Source: Sinotaia quadrata
Taxonomy: Eukaryota; Mollusca; Gastropoda; Architaenioglossa; Viviparidae
Assembly: GCA_028829895.1 (NCBI GenBank)
Contig: CM054181.1
Location: 8,234,001 to 8,298,000 of the forward strand
Reading direction: 5' to 3'
DNA length: 64,000 nt
Below the pieces are notes generated by a model. It ran no database searches. It was given only the letters and a program-made list of their open reading frames with translations, and had not been told where the DNA came from. A program made the translations under genes and the position numbers. This document shows positions 57,773 through 64,000 of the stretch, piece by piece (the stretch's first letter is position 1; each line of letters starts with the position of its first letter).

Positions 57773-58184
57773 TCTACTTCTTTACGTTGACTTCTTTGCC
57801 CCACAGGAATTGCGTGAAAACTTTTCATCTGCTCTGATATTCTCAGTTTTTGTAGGGTTCCTGTGGGGCCTTCCTCCTTTCCCTGGTATTCAAGGAGGGT
57901 GTGTTTTGTGTTGTTGCGTGTTGTTGTTTTTTCCTTCGACTGCTCTGGTTTGCGACTGTTGTGAGTCCTCTCTTTTTTCTTATTTTTTTTTTTTGACAGT
58001 TGCAGAGCTACATTTTCCCGATGAGTTTGAGACTGTCAGTACTTTCAGCTGAGTTGCAACTGTCTTGTTTTATGTTGGAGTGCGTTCGTTGTTGTTGGTA
58101 GAGATTGTGTTCGCTTTTGCCTTTGGGGTCGGGTACATGTGGACTGGATGGGGTGTTTTAAGGTGGGAGTGTGGTGTAGTAGGC
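57773..58184. other. ~410-bp insertion splitting the ~60-bp array
   Basis: Unique, GT-rich sequence between the two array parts. It contains a perfect 12-bp inverted repeat near its left edge (57798-57869) and a poly-T tract at 57979-57991. No coding frame or matching termini recognised. Confidence 0.65.
57798..57869. other. Perfect 12-bp inverted repeat (hairpin, 48-nt loop)
   Basis: GCCCCACAGGAA at 57798-57809 and TTCCTGTGGGGC at 57858-57869. The stem is GC-rich; inside the loop TGAAAAC and GTTTTT add partial pairing. Confidence 0.9.
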
Positions 58185-58345
58185 ATGCAGATTAAATGTG
58201 TGTGGATATTTATACTATCGGTTTGACTGACTGGCCGACAGATTAAATGTGTGTGGATATTTATACTATCGGTTCGAGTGACTGTTTGGCCGACAGATTA
58301 AATGAATGTGTGGATATTTCATACTACTGGTTCATGGATGGGTGG
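58185..58345. repeat. ~60-bp array, right part (3 copies)
   Basis: GCAGATTAAATGTGTGTGGA plus TATTTATACTATCGGTTCGA and GTGACTGTTTGGCC, the same unit as 57641-57772 but more homogeneous. Confidence 0.9.
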
Positions 58346-58429
58346 TGGAGTTGGTGGCGTTTGACCTTTCTGATACATTTTCGGATAATGAGGAGGATGT
58401 TTAGTGTATACCTCTATACCAGTCACAAT

Positions 58430-58543
58430 GTGCATGTGTGTGTGCATGCGTGTGTATGTGCGCGTGCGCGTGCGTGCTTTAGAGTTTCATTACTTAAAAC
58501 ATATTGTTTATACTTGAGATAAATAACAGGAGATAATTTGGTA

Positions 58544-58583
<40 letters not shown>

Positions 58584-58735
58584 CGCGCATGTGTGTCTGT
58601 TTGTGTGTGCGCATGTGTGTGTGTTTGTGTGTGCATGCATGCATGTGCGGGTTTGTGTGTGTGAGAGAGAATGTGAATACGTGTGTGCGTGTATGTTTGA
58701 GTGTGCGAGAAGGAGAGAGTGTGTGATTATGTGGG
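58430..58735. repeat. TG/CG microsatellite cluster
   Basis: GTGTGCATGCGTGTG tracts, a TG run ending in CGCGCGCGCG (58545-58588), and GTGTGTTTGTGTGTGC runs. Confidence 0.95.
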
Positions 58736-59187
58736 TTTGAAAAAAAATGAACTGATTAACTGAAAAAGAAGGCTGAACTAGATTTCAAAGTACAGACAAT
58801 TTACTAGATTGTTAAATAAAGCGAGAGAGAGAGAGAGAGAGAGAGAGAGCGACAGTGGACAATCAAATTTGTTCAGCGAGAAGCGATGAACAAACACGTT
58901 CTTATTTGAACACACGAGTAAATCTGCCCTTCAGTGGCGGGCACACGGGCTGACTGAAAGCAGTAGTCGGTGTTAATTAAACACCTGTCGGGATCTGACC
59001 TTGATCTGGTGAAATTTGAGGAAGTCGGACTGGTATTTGTTGCTGTTCTTTTATCCAAACGATTTTCCCATCTTTACTGTGGGTCGGGAAACTTTTTTTA
59101 AAATGTGGCTATTTCTTGGACAGTACATCTGCTTATGGGTCTTTTAGAAATCTATATTCCCAAACACAAACTTATAATACACAATAC

Positions 59188-59189
<2 letters not shown>
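58736..59189. other. No gene seen; (GA)n at 58818-58850
   Basis: Unique apart from the GA dinucleotide run. Confidence 0.6.
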
Positions 59190-59232
<43 letters not shown>

Positions 59233-59430
59233 AAGAACGAGAAAGAAGAGCGAGGAGGCACAGAGAGGAGAAAGAGAGACAGGAGATGTAGAGAGAGGAC
59301 AGAGGAGACATAAAGATCATAACAGAGACAGGAGACAGGGAGAGGAGAAAAAAAAGGAACCAGAGGAGGTAGAGAGGAGATAGACGAGAAAGAGAAAGAC
59401 AGAGGAGGTAGAAAGGAGAAAGAGCTTATG
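59190..59430. repeat. (GA)n microsatellite grading into purine-rich array
   Basis: GA x19 then GAGGAGA/AGACAGAGGAG-type purine-rich repeats. Confidence 0.93.
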
Positions 59431-59544
59431 TGTATTGTTAGATTAAAGTTACTTACGTCAGTCGACCGCCTTCCACCCGTCAACTACGGTCTCATCATTT
59501 CCGGTAAAAAAAAGAAAAAAAGAACGATACGACGCGCACGGACA

Positions 59545-59735
59545 TACAAACATGCACACCATCACACGCACTACAATACGAGCAATTAAGAACATGCACA
59601 CCATCACACGCACTACAATACGAGCAATTAAGAACATGCACACCAGCACACGCACTACAATACGAGCAATTAAGAACATGCACACCATCACACACACTAC
59701 AATACGAGCAATTAAGAACATGCATGCGGGCACAG
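59545..59735. repeat. 42-bp tandem repeat, 4.5 copies
   Basis: ACACCATCACACGCACTACA plus ATACGAGCAATTAAGAACATGC at 59556, 59598 and onward, near-identical. The 14-codon period opens frames on both strands. Confidence 0.97.
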
Positions 59736-59774
59736 GACACGCAGACACACACAAACAAAGATATACACTATACA

Positions 59775-59935
59775 CCACACCTACCATATAGATACACAGA
59801 CACATGGACATAGACCCAATACGCACTGATACAGTGCAGACATACCACATAAATACACAGACACATGGACAGAGACCCAATACGCACTGATACAGTGCAG
59901 ACACAATTACCACATAAATACACAGACACCATGGA
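59775..59935. repeat. ~60-bp tandem repeat, 2.7 copies
   Basis: ACACATGGACATAGACCCAA plus TACGCACTGATACAGTGCAG and ACATACCACATAAATACACAG. CACTGATACAGTG is an imperfect palindrome. Confidence 0.93.
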
Positions 59936-60865
59936 CAATGACACAAAATACACACACGTGCAGAAATCTAAGACATAAACACAGACAGACATGGGGCCTA
60001 CATATAAATATTTTATCACACAAAGACGAACAAATATACAAACGCACCTGCATAAAAGGAGAGAAACACATGCGTAGATATAGTCTGCCTCACAGTGAAT
60101 GTCCTAAATTGCTGGGATACTAGAAAATGGAGATAAAGCTAAAACTTAGGAAAACAGCCATACAAACTGATTTAATGGAATTAGAATAATTTAAATTGTC
60201 GTCTTATTTTCGGAAGGAGTCACCTATAATGATCTTTTGAAATTTCCGGACATATTGAATCGTAAATTTAGTATTATTCATTAAAATATTTATGACTCGC
60301 ATCCCCATCAAGCAAGCATGCAAACAAACAACTAAGAATTATTAAAATAAATTACTTCCTCTAGACATAAACTAGACAGCACATACGTGATGTACAGACA
60401 ATATCCGGAATTCCGCCTGAACTACTAATCAAGAAAAGATAACTCCCGTAGAGGTGCGCTTTCTTTAAGAGAATGTATCCTTTGCATGCGAACTTACAAC
60501 AAAACAAAATGCTGGCCACGTGTCCGTGACGCGTGTCCATGTGAGGAACAGAGAATGATTGCAGTCACTGAAATGCCCAGTCTGCAGCAAAGCGTTGTTT
60601 TCTAATAAACAAAGTGGAAAATGATGTCTGGTGCTTGTCGGGCCGTATATATATATTTGATTCACGGCCTCTGGGAAAGATAAAGCTAGGAAGATGAAAT
60701 TTTAAATGTTGACGTCAGTACTCCAGGGACGGACATACATGGGGTATCGGGGTCCGCTGTCATGAATGTGGATTGCTGAATGGAGTGAGATGAGGAATGA
60801 GTTAAGTAAAACACGAATGGAGGTGAGTATGGCAGCGTAAAGACACCGACCAATAGTTTAATTTG
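59936..60865. other. Unique sequence, no gene seen
   Basis: No recognisable coding, RNA or repeat feature beyond a CA-rich start. Confidence 0.5.
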
Positions 60866-60867
60866 AT

Positions 60868-61015
60868 GTCACGTGCTTTTCCTCACTGCTCTGGACACAG
60901 CAGTCGCTGAGGTTGTCACATGTTTTCCTTCACTGCTCTGGACACAGCAGTCGCTGAGGTTGTCACGTGTTTTCCTTCACTGCTCTGGACATTGCAGTCG
61001 CTGATGCCTGTTCGT
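60868..61015. repeat. 47-48 bp tandem repeat, 3 copies
   Basis: TTCACTGCTCTGGACACAGC plus AGTCGCTGAGGTTGTCACGT and GTTTTCC. Confidence 0.96.
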
Positions 61016-61039
61016 TTTCAAATTTAAAAAAATATATTT

Positions 61040-61292
61040 CTCTCTTACCACAGTATTTATAGAGATAAATGCTTCACTTATATTTATAAGAGATAAATAA
61101 ATAATTCAATTATATTTCACTATTTCCACAGATTTGTAGAGATAAATGCTTCAATTGTTTCTCTATTACCACAGTATTTGTAGAGATAAATGCTTCAATT
61201 ATATTTCTCTATTACCACATTATTTGTAGAGATTAATGGTTCAATTATGTTTCTCTATTACCACATTATTTGTAGAGATAAATGCTTCAAAG
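61040..61292. repeat. ~45-bp tandem repeat, 5 copies
   Basis: TTGTAGAGATAAATGCTTCA plus ATTATATTTCTCTATTACCA and CAGTAT; the second copy carries a ~30-bp insertion. Confidence 0.92.
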
Positions 61293-61374
61293 ATCGAATG
61301 AATGAATATGTCCGATAGAGTGCAACTCCATAAAATACTAGTTCATATATTCACTACACTTCGTGCCTACAAAT

Positions 61375-61570
61375 GAAATTCTGTGTAAAGGACAATCATC
61401 TAGGCCTTTGTGTGACTAAATGAAATTCTTTACGTAAAGGACGGTCCACTCGGCCTTTGTGTGACTAAATGAAATTCTTTACGTAAAGGACGGTCCACTC
61501 GGCCTTTGTGTGACTAAATGAAATTCTTTACGAAAAGGACGGTCCTGGACGGTCCACTCGGCCTTTGCAG
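61375..61570. repeat. 49-bp tandem repeat, ~4 copies
   Basis: GCCTTTGTGTGACTAAATGA plus AATTCTTTACGTAAAGGACG and GTCCACTCG at 61403, 61452 and 61501; the last unit has an extra GTCCTGGACG. TTTACGTAAA is a 10-bp palindrome in each unit. Confidence 0.96.
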
Positions 61571-62824
61571 GACTTAAATGGCTTTCAAAGCAATTGGAGG
61601 AATTGTATGGCTAAACGGCGTTTTATTTTGTTTGCTATTATGGCTATATTTTACTTGAGACGAATTATACTGAAGACAGGAAGACAGCAATACGTACTCA
61701 TGTTTTCAGCAAATCAAACACTACTTCCAAACGAGCCCAAGAACTGCGCGTAATTTACGGAGTGAATAGCATTGCGCGAATTTTCGCGAGTTTGAAATTG
61801 GCGACCTTGACCTAAAGGTCTACGTGTCAAATATCCCAACAAATGGTTACCTAAACCACACTCTATGCCCTTACCTGTCTCTAAATACTATCATGAGTGT
61901 CGCATTGGCGGGGGTGGGGTGGTGGTGGTGACTTAATTCCAATCTATTAATTTTCTTTTTAAGTGTTCAACTATTAATTTTCTTTTTAAGTGTTCATAGG
62001 ACTTTTCATACTCAAATTCTGTTCATTCCATGCTATGAAGTTTCTTTCTTGCTATCCAGCTTATTTATTAATTATAGTTTCAGTTACTGCCATTTCCTAC
62101 ATCAATGAATACTAACTTCCAACTTCATAATACAAAGAAACACACACACACACACACACTCACGCACGCACGCACACACACACAAACCCATCTTTAAGTG
62201 AAAACATTTTATACCCTTGCGCTTAAAAATTATAATAATAATAATGATTTATGACCGTGTTTGTTTCGATCGTGTTTCAATGCTCTTTCAAAGTAAAAGT
62301 TCAGCTTACAAACAGGCATTTAATATTTTAAACATTTTATTTCCTCTTTTAAAAAGTAAACGAATATTATAAATGTAGGCCTTTATATTTGAAATATATT
62401 TGAAACCTGATTAATGGTAAACAAATACTTTTATGTTTTAAACATTTTCTAAAAGTAAAAGTGAACCATAAAGACTGGCCTTTAATTTTTAAAACATCTT
62501 ACTGCTGTTTAAAAATAAGAAAATACCTATACAAACATGTCCTTTACGTTATAAACTTTTTTGTTTTGTTTAAAATAAAATAGAAAACTTCACAGACAAG
62601 ACACTAATGTTTTGTTGTTGTTTAAAAAGTAGCATAAGAACTACATAGAAAGACCCTTAAGGAAAGAAAGAAAGGAAGGAAGGAAGGAAGGAAGGAAGAG
62701 TTGAGAAGGACTGGAAAAGAGGAATTGCTATATACGAACGATTCTTGAGATTTAAAAAAAATACCAAATAAAATTCAAAACAACGATTGCCAGGACTACG
62801 AAGTTAAATATAGGTCAAGTTCTC
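61571..62824. other. No gene seen; minor repeats
   Basis: CTATTAATTTTCTTTTTAAG duplicated at 61947/61974; CA run at 62139-62183; GGAA run at about 62667-62697. Degenerate ~60-bp echoes (TTTAAACATTTTATT...AAAAGTAAA...GGCCTTTA) recur over 62280-62600. Confidence 0.6.
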
Positions 62825-62965
62825 TTCGTTTTGAAAACAGAAATAACAAGAACTTTGTCAGCAAAATCTGCAAGCATAATTAGTACTCGGGACAATAAAC
62901 AGAAATGACAAGAACTTTGTCAACGAAATCTGCAAGCATAATTAGTACTTGGGACAATAAACAGA
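62825..62965. repeat. ~62-bp tandem duplication
   Basis: AACAGAAATAACAAGAACTT plus TGTCAGCAAAATCTGCAAGC and ATAATTAGTACTCGGGACAA, twice. Confidence 0.95.
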
Positions 62966-63512
62966 AAACTTTCGATCCAATCAACATCTACAGCCGATCT
63001 TTTTGTTGTTTGGGGGTGTTTTGGATGAAAAAAGAAGTCCAGAACATTGTTCCCATGACGGGAGCGATGGAGCGAAGCATGGATAAAAGCACAGCCAATG
63101 AAGGGTGTACCTGGCAAGTTCCGGCCTAATGCAATCTAATCACGACAACTTAATGAGCACGTGCACACACCCAGTGTCGTCTGCTTCAAGCAATGCCGTA
63201 GCATTCTGGCTCCTCGCTCCTGGCTTTCATATTGGGAAGCAGCGACCGGAAAGTCTAAAGTGCAGTAACTCTAGCAGATTTCTTTTGCTCTGGCTCATTA
63301 ACAGTTTCCATTAGCCCTCAGTCAGGATTAAATGCGCGTCACGTGATCCAAGATGGCTGCGGTTGTGTCATTAATATTCTGGCGACAGTAAATTCACGTG
63401 ATGATGCTGCAGATAACTCAGGCAGAATGAAGCAAGGAGGGGCCTTAAGTCTGAAGCAAGTCAGTTTAGCGAGTGGCATCAATTTAACGGGACAGTTAAA
63501 CTCTCATTATAA
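62966..63512. other. Unique sequence, no gene established
   Basis: Balanced composition; short open frames (62905-63129 +, 63105-63314 +) overlap in different frames with no recognisable domain. Contains CAAGATGGCTGCGG near 63350, a YY1-like word, and two CACGTGAT words near 63340 and 63396. Confidence 0.4.
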
Positions 63513-64000
63513 ATGAATGAGGTCGTTACAGCTGGGTGTCAAGTTCGGTCGGTTACAGCTGGGTGTCAAGTTGTGTCCGTTACAGCTGGGTGTCAAGTTC
63601 GGTCCATTACAGCTGGGTGTAAAGTTTAGTTCGTTAAAGCTGGGTGTCAAGTTCGATCCGTTACAGCTGGGTGTCAAGTTTGGTCCGTTACTTCTGGGTG
63701 TTAAGCTTTTCCGTTACAGTTGGGTGTTAAGTTTTGTCCATTACAGCTGGGTGTCAAGTTTTGTCTGTAATAGCTGGGTGTCAATTTCAGTCCGTTTAAG
63801 CTGGGTGTCAGGTTTTGTCCATTATAGCTGGGTGTTCAGTTTTGTCCGTTTAAGCTGGGTGTCAAGCTCGGACCGTTTAAGCTGGGTGTCAAGTTTTGTC
63901 TGTTTAAGCTAGGTGTCAAGTTCGGACCATTTAAGCTGGGTGTCAAGTTCGGACCATTTAAGCTGGGTGTCAAGTTCGGACCGTTTAAACTGGGTGTCAA
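63513..64000. repeat. 27-bp tandem repeat, ~18 copies, runs off window end
   Basis: GTTACAGCTGGGTGTCAAGT plus TCGGTCC. Left units read TTACAGCTGGG, right units TTTAAGCTGGG. The 9-codon period opens a LQLGVKFGP-type frame. The array continues beyond position 64000. Confidence 0.97.

Noticed and set aside
59458..59955. 165-residue Cys-rich minus-strand frame
   Set aside because: It reads through two tandem arrays and CA-rich sequence; cysteines come from TGT/TGC codons of the repeat complement.

Overview
The window looks like non-coding DNA of a eukaryote, most likely a marine invertebrate and plausibly a mollusc. It is AT-rich and packed with microsatellites. It holds one decayed hAT-type DNA transposon, tRNA-headed SINE-like copies and other interspersed repeats. 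There are no operons, no compact intact genes and no prokaryotic signals. The mollusc assignment is inference from repeat character; no host gene anchors it. I find no intact host gene, no functional tRNA or rRNA gene and no exon I can defend. The window is best read as an intergenic region or a very long intron.

The dominant feature is tandem repetition. About 60 arrays with mostly unrelated units (periods 10-90 bp) cover roughly a third of the window by my tally of the intervals listed. They range from near-perfect and young (47 bp x6 at 3343-3624; 35 bp x17 at 15056-15650; 60 bp x27 at 37528-39165) to barely recognisable (3730-4125; 27145-28045). Nearly all long open frames are these arrays read in a frame where the period is a multiple of three, so they are not evidence of proteins.

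Mobile DNA: (1) 7781-10610, a dead hAT-superfamily element with a CGGBP1-like zinc finger, a transposase core and a C-terminal dimerisation region. It is broken by frameshifts, stops and four separate internal tandem duplications. (2) An apparently unnamed 1.7-1.8 kb non-coding interspersed family ('family A') with two near full-length copies in opposite orientation (21935-23611 and 50576-52370) and two partial copies (18422-18518, 30130-30231). (3) 'Family B', about 0.2 kb, at 4398-4640 and 15925-16105. (4) A tRNA-headed SINE at 40287-40512 with a 3' part repeated at 42337-42433, and a second tRNA-like copy at 44835-45020.

Layout: 1-7.6 kb, arrays and family B copy 1; 7.6-10.7 kb, hAT element; 11-20 kb, arrays, family B copy 2 and a family A fragment; 21.9-23.6 kb, family A copy 1; 24.1-26.4 kb, the longest unique stretch; 26.4-31.6 kb, a dense array cluster split by a 1.7 kb insertion; 36.2-39.6 kb, an orientation-switching array, a higher-order array and the 60-bp array; 40-43 kb, SINE copies and arrays; 45-52.4 kb, arrays and family A copy 2; 53-64 kb, arrays, with the last one running off the end.

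The most notable pattern is that several insertions sit inside tandem arrays, with recognisable array on both sides (28640-31580, 42241-42745, 49630-52405, 57641-58345). The hAT element is similarly bracketed by a 40-bp direct repeat whose left copy is the end of a 24-bp array. In the other direction, pieces of mobile elements have themselves become arrays (hAT at 8945-9309; the 3' end of family B at 16095-16272).
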